A DNA stretch of 64,000 nt from Bacillota bacterium (GTDB lineage Bacteria; Bacillota; Clostridia; Oscillospirales; Ruminococcaceae): assembly GCA_023391875.1 (NCBI GenBank), contig JAEWAB010000002.1, forward strand, positions 248,001-312,000. Direction: 5' to 3'. Position numbers and translations under genes: made by a program. Every line of letters starts with the position of its first letter. Position 1 is the first letter of the stretch. Below, in pieces: positions 27,447 to 36,141 of the stretch. The notes below the pieces were generated by a model that had not been told where the DNA came from, did no database searches, and saw only the letters and a program-made list of their open reading frames with translations.

Positions 27447-28172
27447 ATGGAAGATTCGGAAAAACGAGCCCTGGAAGATATTTCTTTCATCAAAATGGCG
27501 ATTCGAAATTCCCAAGCCCAGTTTCATTTGTTGTCTAAATTCTTTGTTCTCACGGCGTTGCTGGACATCAGTATCAGCGCTTTCTACTATGTCACTTTGT
27601 TTGTGACAACCAGTATTGAACAACAAAAGGCCGTAATTACCTTCATGCGTCTTTTCAATATAGTTGCCTATTGTATTCTGGCCGTTGTATTTATCATAAA
27701 ACGACGTAAGATAAAACAGTCTTCTACAGAGATCACAATTCGTTTTATGGATTTATGGGGAACAGTGCTGTTTGTTATACCTGTAGCAGTCTATATCATA
27801 AACGTCTTAGTTGGGCTCACTGGTCTGTTCTTTCATCTTTCACCAGCGTCCGATGAAGGCTATATTACGATTTATGTTCAACTCACGATTAAGATTGTAT
27901 CTATATGCTTTGCCGTTATTATTACGGGGATGCTGATGAATAACCGTCTTATCGGCGGCTACGGATTAGCCATTCTGCTCCTTTACCTGCTGTCTTTTAT
28001 ATTCCCCAGAAGCATAGAAATTAAAACCATCTTGGATTGGATACCCAGCCGCACCGCAACCGTCAGCCTGATACCGCAGAGCGTTTACACAGCCGTTATC
28101 ATACCGTTCACCTATTTAGTGTTGGGGCTTACTGTAAAAAACAAGGCAGGGCAAACCGATGGAGCTACATGA
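27447..28172 (+). CDS. Polytopic membrane protein of unknown function
   Basis: About 241 residues from the ATG at 27447, which has GGGGAGAG upstream. After a soluble N-terminal 30 residues there are about six transmembrane segments. It overlaps the downstream winged-helix regulator by 14 bases. Membrane protein plus small regulator pairs of this kind occur in Firmicutes, usually with the regulator sensing or controlling its partner, but no named family is recognised. Confidence 0.7.
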   Translation: MEDSEKRALEDISFIKMAIRNSQAQFHLLSKFFVLTALLDISISAFYYVTLFVTTSIEQQKAVITFMRLFNIVAYCILAVVFIIKRRKIKQSSTEITIRFMDLWGTVLFVIPVAVYIINVLVGLTGLFFHLSPASDEGYITIYVQLTIKIVSICFAVIITGMLMNNRLIGGYGLAILLLYLLSFIFPRSIEIKTILDWIPSRTATVSLIPQSVYTAVIIPFTYLVLGLTVKNKAGQTDGAT

Positions 28173-28443
28173 AATACCCCCTGCCTTTCAAACGCGCCTG
28201 CGGTTAGCTATAGTCAGCGCACTTATAACAGGGGAAAAAAGCTTTAATGAACTTAAATCAATTACCCAATCTACCGACGGCAACCTGAGCGTGCAGCTGA
28301 TGAAACTTGAGGAGTACGGCTGTATTCTGTGCAGCAAGGAATTTGTGAAAAGAAAGCCGAGAACTACCTATACCCTTACCGAACTGGGCAGGCGGCAATT
28401 TGTTGAATATGTAAACATGCTCGAAAAGATCATGAACACATAA
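28159..28443 (+). CDS. Winged-helix transcriptional regulator (HTH_27-like)
   Basis: A 94-residue single-domain winged helix: LRLAIVSALITGEKSFNELKSITQSTDGNLSVQLMKLEEYG is the helix-turn-helix, and KEFVKRKPRTTYTLTELGRRQFVEYV forms the wing and dimerisation helix. This matches the HTH_27/ArsR-like 'winged helix DNA-binding domain' group that typically partners a membrane protein. It overlaps the upstream gene by 14 bases and is probably autoregulatory; no operator could be picked out. Confidence 0.85.
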   Translation: MELHEIPPAFQTRLRLAIVSALITGEKSFNELKSITQSTDGNLSVQLMKLEEYGCILCSKEFVKRKPRTTYTLTELGRRQFVEYVNMLEKIMNT

Positions 28444-28775
28444 ACCAACCATAAAAGATGCGAAGTAATACCTTTTAGAATATCAGACAGGGCGGGTGTA
28501 CAAAAATTACCCCCGCCCCTATCTATGGCTTTATGCGGGAATTTACCCATGTAGACGCATCGGTAGAAATATTGAATCGTAAAACCAGCTTCATAACAGT
28601 TTTATGGTTTAAAAGATGGGTACATTTTAAGCGGACAAAATAGTGTACGTTTTAACAAGATTGTTTATTCTTTACACCGCCTTTGTGTGTTAAAATCCTT
28701 ATCAGTGTAAAACATTCACTTCCCGAGTACCAATGACTTTGTAGAGGATGCATTGACAAAAGAAAGGTAGAAAAA
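28444..28775. other. Intergenic region without a supported gene
   Basis: Contains one GC-rich dyad (GGGCGGG ... CCCGCCC, 28490-28518) without a T-run and otherwise AT-rich sequence. No convincing promoter with both boxes was found before the lipoprotein gene; an AGAAAGG ribosome site lies close to 28776. Confidence 0.4.
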
Positions 28776-29225
28776 ATGAAAAAACTTATCGCACTCTTTT
28801 TAGCCGGATTATTTGCACTCTCGTTGACTGCCTGCAGCCAGAAGATTTCGGAGGAGGAATACACGACCTCCATTGGTGAGCTGGTTGATGGCTATGGGCT
28901 GGTGATTGACACGATCGACATGTCTTTGGAATATTATACAGATACAGAGGAATGGTGGCAGGCCATCGACGACCTGAAATCAAGCTCGGACGAAGTTGTT
29001 GCACAGCTTGAGAAGGATGTTACGCCCTATGTGCCCGATTCCTGTATGCAGAAGCATCAGGACCTCGTTGCTGCGATGACCGCCTATTCCGATGTAATGG
29101 CCAAGATTCTGGAGGCCAAAGGCGCCGCCAGTGAGGAAGAGATTCAAGCCGGTATTGACGAAGGTAAAGCACTGGGGGAACAAGCCGCGGCGCAGTGGGA
29201 AGCAGCTGTAGCGGCGTTACAGTAA
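28776..29225 (+). CDS. Lipoprotein of unknown function
   Basis: A 149-residue protein with a lipoprotein signal peptide (MKKLIALFLAGLFALSLTAC, lipobox LTAC, lipidated Cys20) and a helical, acidic mature domain with two Trp residues (EEWW). Four or so helices suggest a small bundle exposed on the outer face of the membrane. No domain is recognised. It has its own ribosome site and is closed by a hairpin terminator. Confidence 0.8.
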   Translation: MKKLIALFLAGLFALSLTACSQKISEEEYTTSIGELVDGYGLVIDTIDMSLEYYTDTEEWWQAIDDLKSSSDEVVAQLEKDVTPYVPDSCMQKHQDLVAAMTAYSDVMAKILEAKGAASEEEIQAGIDEGKALGEQAAAQWEAAVAALQ

Positions 29226-29241
29226 TACGAATTCTACTTTA

Positions 29242-29264
29242 AAAAAGTGATGTAATCACTTTTT
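29242..29264 (+). terminator. Terminator of the lipoprotein gene
   Basis: AAAAAGTGAT, a GTA loop and ATCACTTTTT make a perfect 10-bp stem ending in T5. Confidence 0.7.
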
Positions 29265-29346
29265 AGGTTCCTCAAAAGTTGGGGAATAATATCAGATAAC
29301 TACATTATTTGTATATTTCCTTTGTATTGTAATTGTCAACGCATGC

Positions 29347-29377
29347 AAAAACACCGCCGGTTTCCGGCGGTGTTTTT
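29347..29377. terminator. Bidirectional terminator before the AraC-type gene
   Basis: AAAAACACCGCCGG, a TTT loop and CCGGCGGTGTTTTT: a perfect 14-bp stem. It closes the minus-strand AraC/GyrI gene that ends at 29387. Confidence 0.92.
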
Positions 29378-29386
29378 GCGTGCAGC

Positions 29387-30313
29387 CTATTTTGTTTCTG
29401 TGTTTAATTGCCTCACCGGCCTTGCCTCGATGTAACCGCGGTAACCCATCGGCGCCAGCTGAAAACGGGGCGCGTCCTCGTCCGCCCACGCAAAGCCGTA
29501 CAGCTCGGGGTTGTATTGCTTCATCACGTCCCACACCTGCTCGATGGCGTCGGAAAACTTTTCGTCATCGTACGGCTGGCCCTGGAACACCATCATCTTG
29601 CAGGCGGGCAGCTCGATGATTTCTAAGCCCTCCGGTAGCTCTTTTGCATAATCGAGCGGCACCTCCACGCCCTGTACGTAGAGCGAGGTGCCCTCCTTGC
29701 GCAGCTTCTCCGGCAGCCACATACCGATCGGTTCGTAGAGCGCCTCTTTAATGCTCGTGAGCACGCCCCAGATATCACAGCCGACCTCCTCGCAGTATTC
29801 AAAGTAATGGGTGGCCTTTATGCCGCGTTTTAAAATCAGCTTGCGCGCGGGGCGGTCCACCACCTGCACAAAAATGGTCTCGGGCTTTGGCTTTTCACAT
29901 TTTTCAAACATGGTATCCTCTCCCTTTTGCAGCATGAGGTAATAGTCGCGGACAGCGTAGGGTATAAAAAGCTTAAGCGGCGGCGTATGGCTTTGGTACG
30001 CCTTCGGGCTTAGCCCGAACTGCTTTGAGAAGGCGCGCGTAAACCCCTCGTGCGAGTCAAACACAAAGTCCAGCGCTACATCTATCACCTTATCGTCGCC
30101 GTCGCGCAGCCGTAGCGCGGCGCGTGAAAGGCGCAGCAGGCGGATGTATTCAAAAGGAGCCTTACCGGTAAGCTCCTTAAACAACCGCGCGCTGTGCCAT
30201 GGCGAATAGCCCGCCGCCTGTGCGAGCATGTGCAGCGTAATCGGCTCGGCAAGGTGGGTGAGGATAAACTCCTGCATCCGCTGTACCGCATTTACCTTTT
30301 CCCAACGCTCCAC
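29387..30313 (-). CDS. AraC-family regulator with GyrI-like effector domain
   Basis: A 308-residue regulator. Residues 10-110 hold two helix-turn-helix units of the AraC/XylS fold (MLAQAAGYSPWHSARLFKELTGKAPFEYIRLLRLSRAA, then the GFTRAFSKQFGLSP signature). Residues about 150-300 form a GyrI-like SOUL-type effector-binding domain, as in Rob, which binds small hydrophobic ligands. It starts with GTG at 30313 behind GAGGTG. Its targets are unknown; no drug-efflux gene is adjacent. Confidence 0.9.
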   Translation of the reverse strand: MERWEKVNAVQRMQEFILTHLAEPITLHMLAQAAGYSPWHSARLFKELTGKAPFEYIRLLRLSRAALRLRDGDDKVIDVALDFVFDSHEGFTRAFSKQFGLSPKAYQSHTPPLKLFIPYAVRDYYLMLQKGEDTMFEKCEKPKPETIFVQVVDRPARKLILKRGIKATHYFEYCEEVGCDIWGVLTSIKEALYEPIGMWLPEKLRKEGTSLYVQGVEVPLDYAKELPEGLEIIELPACKMMVFQGQPYDDEKFSDAIEQVWDVMKQYNPELYGFAWADEDAPRFQLAPMGYRGYIEARPVRQLNTETK

Positions 30314-30470
30314 GTTGTCACCTCTTCATAAAGCATATCACTGCTTGATGGTATTTTCTTGACCGGCGTTGCGATTTTTGTTTGTGTCAATTATCCGTAT
30401 TTATGCCTTAAGCAGAGCGGCACCCCGCATAAAGCGAAGTGCCGCGTAGATTAAAGAATTCACATGGATA

Positions 30471-31457
30471 TTACAGAACCTTGCTCACAACCACAAAGCG
30501 CTGCAGCGCGCCGGTATTCAGGTAACGCGAGCAGGTGAAGAAGGTTACCAGTCTGTCGCCGGACGAAACCTCTATGCCCGAGCCGAACAGGCTTCTGGCC
30601 TTGGCGCTCGAGGCAAGCGACACCGGGTCGCCGTTATAGATACAGTCGCTGTCGTTGTAGATGTTCGGTACGTAGAAGGCGGCAAATACCGCAAGGGTGA
30701 TGTCCTCGCCCGGGACAGAGAGGGTGATATAGGGGTTGGCGGCCGCAAAGGACGGCGAGGTATACGAAAGCAGCTGATCCATACGCCCGGCATTGGTCAC
30801 GGGGCCGATAAAGGGGTAGGCGCCCGTGCAGTTGCCCCAGTTGTGGCCGGTGATTACCGTGTTGCCCTGTAGGCTGCCGCGGGAGGAGAGACTGCCGGTG
30901 TGTATCCACAGCGAACCGGGATGCTTGCCATAGGAACCGTCCTGCTGCTTAAACTCGTAGGAGGTGCCGCGCATAACGGGGTAGTTGATAGAGGTGCCGG
31001 GGATGCGCAGGAAGGCCGCCGTATCGGCGTTGACACTCTTCCAGTAGGAAAGGTTCTCCTGGCCGCTGCCGCCCGAAGGGATCGCCCCGTAGCTGATAGC
31101 GGCACCGCCGCCGCTTCTTCCGGCGCTTCCGGGATTGCTGCGCGCGGCAATCAGCTCCTGCTCGGCCTTGAGGTCTTCATCGGTCATCGCGATGCCCTCC
31201 ATCAGCTCGAGCGCGGGCAGTTCAAGGCGCGCGTTCTTAGAGATGATATATTCGGGTTGTTCAAATACAGGTGCCGCAACGGCCCCCGCTACATCATACC
31301 GCAGTTGTTTGGGGCTGCCGGTGATAAGAGCCCCGTGAAGCGAGCCCCAGGCCATGCTGTCGGTAACAATACCTACTGCAATCAGCACCACCAAGGCACA
31401 GGAAAGCTTTTTGGCGTTTACACCGAGGGAACCTATAAAATTAACAACCTTTTTCAC
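30471..31457 (-). CDS. Class B sortase (membrane anchored)
   Basis: Cysteine transpeptidase that would attach surface proteins to the wall. From the GTG at 31457 the product has 328 residues: an N-terminal anchor (about residues 15-40), a Gly/Ser-rich linker and the sortase beta-barrel with catalytic His205 (GHNW), Cys309 (TCSR) and Arg320 (QRF). An ATG two codons earlier (31463) abuts GGGAGGA, while the GTG leaves seven bases, hence the choice. No cognate substrate with a sorting signal lies nearby. The adjacent genes are surface proteins on the same strand. Confidence 0.9.
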   Translation of the reverse strand: MKKVVNFIGSLGVNAKKLSCALVVLIAVGIVTDSMAWGSLHGALITGSPKQLRYDVAGAVAAPVFEQPEYIISKNARLELPALELMEGIAMTDEDLKAEQELIAARSNPGSAGRSGGGAAISYGAIPSGGSGQENLSYWKSVNADTAAFLRIPGTSINYPVMRGTSYEFKQQDGSYGKHPGSLWIHTGSLSSRGSLQGNTVITGHNWGNCTGAYPFIGPVTNAGRMDQLLSYTSPSFAAANPYITLSVPGEDITLAVFAAFYVPNIYNDSDCIYNGDPVSLASSAKARSLFGSGIEVSSGDRLVTFFTCSRYLNTGALQRFVVVSKVL

Positions 31458-31625
31458 ACGCATTCCTCCCAAAAAGGATATGGGTTTGGGTACATTATCT
31501 TGCACAATAAAACGGCATCAGTGCCTGATTTCCGGCCGTTTTGTTAAAGCAAGTAAATTATACCACAGCAGTTGTCAAAAAGACAATCACCAAATTGGCA
31601 GAAATGCTTTGGGTTGTATTCACTT

Positions 31626-32852
31626 TTATTCCAAACGCAAGAATTCTTCGGGGATATACTCTTTGATTATCCGATCAATATACTCCATGCTGAATTCTCC
31701 CTTTGCACGCACCCCGTGTGCCTTTGCAAGAGCCTCGCTGTACTGGCTGTATGGGTAAACGGTAACGTCGGAAAAACCGGCACCGTAGTGTGTAATAACG
31801 GGGATTGCCTTCACGTCCTCAATGGCGATCGCGCCCGTTGCGGGGTCTTTAGATACGTTCAGGTCAACGGTAACGCCGATCATGGCAAGGTTGCGTTCCT
31901 GCGCCGAGATAAAATTGCCTAATGAGTATGCCACAAAGGTGCGACCGCCGTTTGGCTTATCGAGGTATTCCATTGACTGAATGGTATGCGGCTGCGTGCC
32001 GATAATTACGTCCGCGCCCCAATCGGCAAAGAGGCGGGCAAGTTCCTTCTGCTGGCTTGTAATCGTATTCGAGATTTCTGTTCCCCAGTGAACGCTTACA
32101 ATCACGGCGTCCGAGACCGCGTCCGCTTTTTGAATCAGCCGCTGCATCGTTTCACGGTCTGAGGTGTAAACCAGCCTCGCGGCTGCATCTTTAGGCAGGT
32201 GCAGCCCGTTGGTATGCTCCATAAACCCCACAAAAGAGAAGGTAATACCGTTCATCTCCATGGTAGGGATGGTATTTAAGCTGTTCTCATCCCGATATGC
32301 GCCGTACACAAGCACGCCGCGGTTGCCCCAATAATCCAGCGTCGCCAGCAGCCCCTTTTCACCTTTGTCGAGGATATGGTTGTTGGAGTGGCTGATGGCG
32401 TTAAAGCCCATATCGATCATCTTATCGCCAAGTGCGGTGGGGGAGTTAAACAGCGGGTAGGTGGAGGGCTCAAACAGATCGTTTGCAATCGGGGTTTCCT
32501 GGTTGAGTATCGCCAAATCCGCGGCGGCAACCAGGTCCGCCACGTGCGCGTAGGCGTAGTCAAAATCATACCCGCCGTCTGCCGCACGCTTTTTGGCTTG
32601 GTTATAGATGGACGAATGAATGAGGTTGTCGCCCGCGGCAAATACCCGAACGGAGGGGGAGGGTGCGTCGGCAGGCTCGGATGAAGTCGCCTCCGATACA
32701 ACGGGAACCGCGGCGGAGGAAACGGCAGCCTCTACGACTTCCTGACTTACGGCGGAGGAGGGTGCAACCTCGTCCGGCTGCATATCACAGGCAGAGATGA
32801 TACATAGTAAAAGCACGCTGAGTATAACTGCTATAAGTCGTTTGATATTCAT
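31626..32852 (-). CDS. CapA-family lipoprotein (poly-gamma-glutamate synthesis-like metallophosphatase fold)
   Basis: A 408-residue lipoprotein (lipobox IISAC, Cys22) followed by a Ser/Ala/Glu linker and a CapA/PgsA-like domain: FAAGDNLIHSS, ILNQETPI, NAISHSNNHILDKG, VSVHWGTE and GTQPHTIQ match the metallophosphoesterase-type signature of this family. CapA members support poly-gamma-glutamate capsule export, but many gut clostridial homologues have no capsule operon, as here (no capBC). Role in envelope polymer metabolism is inferred. GGGAGAGG precedes the ATG. Confidence 0.88.
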   Translation of the reverse strand: MNIKRLIAVILSVLLLCIISACDMQPDEVAPSSAVSQEVVEAAVSSAAVPVVSEATSSEPADAPSPSVRVFAAGDNLIHSSIYNQAKKRAADGGYDFDYAYAHVADLVAAADLAILNQETPIANDLFEPSTYPLFNSPTALGDKMIDMGFNAISHSNNHILDKGEKGLLATLDYWGNRGVLVYGAYRDENSLNTIPTMEMNGITFSFVGFMEHTNGLHLPKDAAARLVYTSDRETMQRLIQKADAVSDAVIVSVHWGTEISNTITSQQKELARLFADWGADVIIGTQPHTIQSMEYLDKPNGGRTFVAYSLGNFISAQERNLAMIGVTVDLNVSKDPATGAIAIEDVKAIPVITHYGAGFSDVTVYPYSQYSEALAKAHGVRAKGEFSMEYIDRIIKEYIPEEFLRLE

Positions 32853-32905
32853 ACGGTACCTCTCCCGAGTGAAAGACTATCGATTCATAAAAAGGCAGAT
32901 TCACA

Positions 32906-34333
32906 CTATTTCGTAGCAGGGGCAGCCGAGATAATCCCGTCGGGCAGTGAAGAGCAGTCCAGACCCTTGCCTTTATCGAAGAACTCCGCGTAAGCGGCGT
33001 TTACAATGGCGTCGACAATGGTGTAGGTGTCATTCTGGTTCTTTTGCACTGCGCAGCCGTTGGTTATAAAAACGACGCCTGTGTGGTCGGTGGGGTCGTA
33101 ATACATGGCTGAGATCATGCCGTAGGCCTGCCCCACATGGCCGTATAAGGTTCTGCCGTGCACCAGATTCTCCACCATGCCCAGTGCCAGACCACGCTTG
33201 ACAACACCGTCGTCAAACGCGACGGTGTTCATCTCGTTAACCGCTTTTGGGGGCAGAATCTCATAGCCGTTGTAGGTGCCGTCCCCCGCCAAGGCGATGC
33301 CGAAGGCCGCAAGGTCGGCTGCCGAGATGATCAGGTCGGATTGCCCGATTAAATACATCTGCCCGAGCGGTATAGAGTCATACGCCCGCTCCACCCGGCC
33401 CCACCGTTTTACGTCGGCGGATACGGCGTTTTGGTTATAGATGACGGCAATATTCTCTGTATCATCGATGCGTGTTCTTAAGAATCCCGCGTCCATCTGT
33501 AACGGAATAAACAGCCTTTCGTCGGCGTAATCATAAAACCGCTTGCCGGTCACCCGTTCGATCATACCGCAGATTAGACCTGCCCCAAAATTGGAGTATA
33601 GATAATATGTCCCGGGCTTGGTGCCGGAATGGATAGTACCGTAGGACAGCAAATCATTTAGCGGCCCGGGCGCGCCAGTGGCTATGACGTAGGCAAGGCT
33701 GTCCGCGATTCCCGAGGTATGCGTCATCAATTGCCGCAGCGTGATTTTATCGTTCGGGTAATTGGGATTATCCAGATCCACCCCCAGACAAGCCGAAACG
33801 CCGGTATCGAGGCTTAACCGCCCTTCAGCGATTAGCTGCATGGCCATAATGCCCGTGATGGTTTTAGAGATGGAGGCGATGCGGTATTTTGTGTTTTCAC
33901 AGGCCGCAATCTGAAGGGCCTTATCGGCATAGCCGTAGGAATGCTTAAAAAACAGGTCTTGCCCCTTAAAAACCACCATAGAAAGCCCGACCACATCGCA
34001 CTGTTTGCAGATGGCATTCAGGCGCTCCTTTACGGCTTCGGAGGTAGCGCCATCTAAAATGATTGGCGAAGGCGCGGAGCTTATCTCGGGTATCGAGCTG
34101 ATAATACTTTCGTCGCCGATACTACTTTCATTACCGATACTACTTCCGCCCGATGAGCTTGCCGTATCCGGCATTCCCTCGCTTGAAACCGGCACTTCCA
34201 CAGTGCTGTGGGCATCGTTGTAGCTTTTGGCGGCTTGATCTTGCGCACAAGCTGTGAGGTTTACAAACATCAAAAGCGTCACTGCAAACAGCCAAAGCCT
34301 TACGGATGCGCGGGGGCTCATTCTGTCGTTCAC
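32906..34333 (-). CDS. Serine hydrolase lipoprotein (class C beta-lactamase/DD-peptidase fold)
   Basis: A 475-residue lipoprotein (lipobox NLTAC near residue 29) with a low-complexity Ser-rich linker and a beta-lactamase-like domain: SISK (SxxK, nucleophile Ser), YSN (YLYSNFGAGL) and HVGQ in place of the KTG box. Such proteins are D-aminopeptidases, esterases or DD-peptidase-like, not proven beta-lactamases. The start is a GTG at 34333 with GAAGGGAAG 13 bases upstream; an in-frame ATG lies four codons later. It lies 53 bases before the CapA gene on the same strand and is probably cotranscribed. Confidence 0.88.
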   Translation of the reverse strand: MNDRMSPRASVRLWLFAVTLLMFVNLTACAQDQAAKSYNDAHSTVEVPVSSEGMPDTASSSGGSSIGNESSIGDESIISSIPEISSAPSPIILDGATSEAVKERLNAICKQCDVVGLSMVVFKGQDLFFKHSYGYADKALQIAACENTKYRIASISKTITGIMAMQLIAEGRLSLDTGVSACLGVDLDNPNYPNDKITLRQLMTHTSGIADSLAYVIATGAPGPLNDLLSYGTIHSGTKPGTYYLYSNFGAGLICGMIERVTGKRFYDYADERLFIPLQMDAGFLRTRIDDTENIAVIYNQNAVSADVKRWGRVERAYDSIPLGQMYLIGQSDLIISAADLAAFGIALAGDGTYNGYEILPPKAVNEMNTVAFDDGVVKRGLALGMVENLVHGRTLYGHVGQAYGMISAMYYDPTDHTGVVFITNGCAVQKNQNDTYTIVDAIVNAAYAEFFDKGKGLDCSSLPDGIISAAPATK

Positions 34334-34421
34334 CGTGTAGATAACTTCCCTTCGCCGATAGTACGCTGTTTCATGAAAATTAATAAATCTGTAAATACTT
34401 CAATAATTTATACTACTTACT

Positions 34422-34450
34422 ATAATGAACCATAAAAATCCATATGTCAA
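34422..34450 (-). promoter_or_regulatory. Promoter of the serine hydrolase/CapA pair
   Basis: TTGACA (34445-34450), a 17-base spacer and CATTAT (34422-34427) on the minus strand. The leader to the start is about 80 bases. The rest of 34334-34652 is AT-rich apart from the terminator at 34605-34633. Confidence 0.65.
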
Positions 34451-34604
34451 TATTTTAATTTACAAACAGAATATTACAAATTAATGTCGCATGAGGGATT
34501 CAGAATTAAATGAAATATGGGGATAAAAGTAGCTATGTATGCACAGAGCATCCATAGCCGATTCTCATTCCTTTTTGCTGCCACTATGACACTGGACATA
34601 TAAA

Positions 34605-34633
34605 AAGCCCGTCTGCAGTACAGACGGGCTTTG
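34605..34633 (-). terminator. Terminator of the lipoprotein sortase gene
   Basis: AAAGCCCGTCTG and CAGACGGGCTTT around a 5-base loop; on the minus strand the stem is followed by further T residues. Confidence 0.9.
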
Positions 34634-34652
34634 AGCTGTTATAAACAGTTGA

Positions 34653-35618
34653 TTAAAGACTAAATGTCTTCATGGTCCACGGCGGGTCAATTTTGCCGGT
34701 ATTCTTGGTAACGGTTACGGGGTCTTTATCGGTTTCGCCTTCTCTCAGCAGGCGGGCCATTACAGCAAAGCGCTGGATGTTAAAGCCGTCACCCTGTGTG
34801 AGATTCTTGGGGTATTTTCTTTCGCAGGTATAAAGAGAGATAATGTTATCCGCTGTGGTTACCTCGGTGTTGTACTTGTAGATCGAACGCGCCTGCGCGT
34901 CGGCTAAAAGCTTTGCGTACTGGTCGTCGTTGGGGTTGGGGGTGATATAGTTTGAGCAGAACGCATTAAAATACACAAGACCGAATACCTTATAAACCTG
35001 AGTGGTTTCGCCGGTGCTGATATAGATATAGGGGTTGGTTTTGGCAAAGGTTTCATCGGTATAAGACATGAGCTGTGCAAACATTACGTCATAATCCTTC
35101 TGCTTGCCGATGCGGAACGGTTCTACGATATTGGTCCAGTTGTGGCCGTAGATAATCTGGTTTCTCGAAACTTCAGCTTTATTGAGCGAAACCTTAGCTT
35201 TCGCATCATAGTAGATGGCGCCCACTAAAGCCTTGGTACCGCCAAGGTTGGCGGCAACATCCTTATCCATCTTCTTGGGGTCTAATGCGGTCTTTTTACC
35301 ATTCAGGTCAACCGATTCGTATTTAAAGTTATCCTCGGTAGACTGCAGAATGGGATAATCGATATTGGTATTGGGAATGGACAGCCACGAAACCACTTCG
35401 GGATTTATGGTTTTGGCATCACCAATCTTTTTGGCAACCTCAGGGGCAATCGCTTCGGGCTTCGCCTCTTCTACCGAGGATACCTGCTGTGAAGAAGCAA
35501 TCTCAGAAGAGCTTACCTCCTCAGGTGCGTCGCCGCCGCAGGCTGCAAGCGGCAGAACCATTGTCAGAATTAAAGCAAAAGCTATAGAGCGTATGGTGAA
35601 CAGCTTTTTGTTGTTCAT
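34653..35618 (-). CDS. Class B sortase carried on a lipoprotein
   Basis: A 321-residue protein whose signal peptide ends in a lipobox (LPLAAC, Cys27), followed by a Ser/Glu-rich spacer and a class B sortase domain: PNTNIDYPILQ, catalytic His159 (YGHNW), Cys265 (LYTCERK) and Arg283 (QRFAVMARL). All three active-site residues are present. Sortases are normally anchored by a transmembrane helix; anchoring by a lipid is unusual. GGAGG lies 11 bases before the ATG at 35618. Upstream is a leader with a terminator (35823-35855) that could act as an attenuator. Confidence 0.9.
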   Translation of the reverse strand: MNNKKLFTIRSIAFALILTMVLPLAACGGDAPEEVSSSEIASSQQVSSVEEAKPEAIAPEVAKKIGDAKTINPEVVSWLSIPNTNIDYPILQSTEDNFKYESVDLNGKKTALDPKKMDKDVAANLGGTKALVGAIYYDAKAKVSLNKAEVSRNQIIYGHNWTNIVEPFRIGKQKDYDVMFAQLMSYTDETFAKTNPYIYISTGETTQVYKVFGLVYFNAFCSNYITPNPNDDQYAKLLADAQARSIYKYNTEVTTADNIISLYTCERKYPKNLTQGDGFNIQRFAVMARLLREGETDKDPVTVTKNTGKIDPPWTMKTFSL

Positions 35619-35822
35619 GTCTTTTTTAACCTCCATAATATAGTCTGTCTTACCTATAGTGGCAACAAAACGCAGTATTTCTGCATCCTTTTTTCAAATA
35701 AAATAAGAAAATTTCCTTCCAGAAACGCCGCTATAACCAATAATATAATAACACCCACAAAAAAGCAATAACAATTTGAGAAATTGTAAAAAATATCAAA
35801 TTAATCCGGCTTCAATAAAAAG

Positions 35823-35855
35823 AAAAAGAGCGGCCGGTTAAGGCCGCTCTTTTTC
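35823..35855. terminator. Strong terminator hairpin in the divergent gap
   Basis: AAAAAGAGCGGCC, a GTTAA-type loop and GGCCGCTCTTTTT. It lies between divergent genes, so it ends no annotated gene; on the minus strand it would end a short leader transcript. Confidence 0.88.
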
Positions 35856-35906
35856 GGGGATAGAGACATACATAGCATGGGAAAAGGATGAAGTAGTAGT
35901 AATCAT
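35838..35906 (-). CDS. Possible 22-residue leader peptide ending in a terminator
   Basis: An ATG at 35906 opens a 22-codon frame (begins MITTTSSFSHAMYV, ends EKERP) whose stop at 35838 lies in the loop of the terminator. It would be transcribed from the promoter at 35922-35950. No ribosome site is visible before the ATG, so translation is uncertain. The arrangement resembles an amino-acid or translation-coupled attenuator, or it may be an untranslated small RNA of about 95 bases. Confidence 0.35.
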   Translation of the reverse strand: MITTTSSFSHAMYVSIPEKERP

Positions 35907-35921
35907 AATTTGTGTGACTTT

Positions 35922-35950
35922 ATAATAACACACCTTGTTATGAATTTCAA
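35922..35950 (-). promoter_or_regulatory. Promoter of the leader transcript upstream of the lipoprotein sortase
   Basis: TTGAAA (35945-35950), a 17-base spacer and TATTAT (35922-35927) on the minus strand; expected start near 35915, about 95 bases before the terminator and about 300 before the sortase start. The 523-base gap 35619-36141 otherwise shows only AT-rich sequence and a weak TATAAT (36082-36087) on the plus strand. Confidence 0.6.
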
Positions 35951-36141
35951 CACTAATTTATGCAAATGTTGAAAAATTTTTATATAACAATACATAACAG
36001 GTGCCATACCATGCTTATTGCGGGCATAAACAAGGCATGTTTTGGTGCTTAGGCATGTTCTTTCTGGTGCGCATGTCTGCATATAATCTAGTACAAGTAA
36101 CGGCGTACTGATTGCAGATATAAGGGGGATGCGAGTCTAAT

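Noticed and set aside
28490..28518. GC-rich dyad after the winged-helix gene as a terminator
   Set aside because: The stem lacks a T-run on either strand, so termination is not supported.
30418..30444. Hairpin after the class B sortase gene as a terminator
   Set aside because: A GCGGCAC/GTGCCGC stem is present, but no T-run follows on the minus strand.
35640..35660. Second promoter directly before the lipoprotein sortase (TTGCCA-17-TATATT)
   Set aside because: The implied start would fall inside or after the ribosome site, so it could not make a translatable message.
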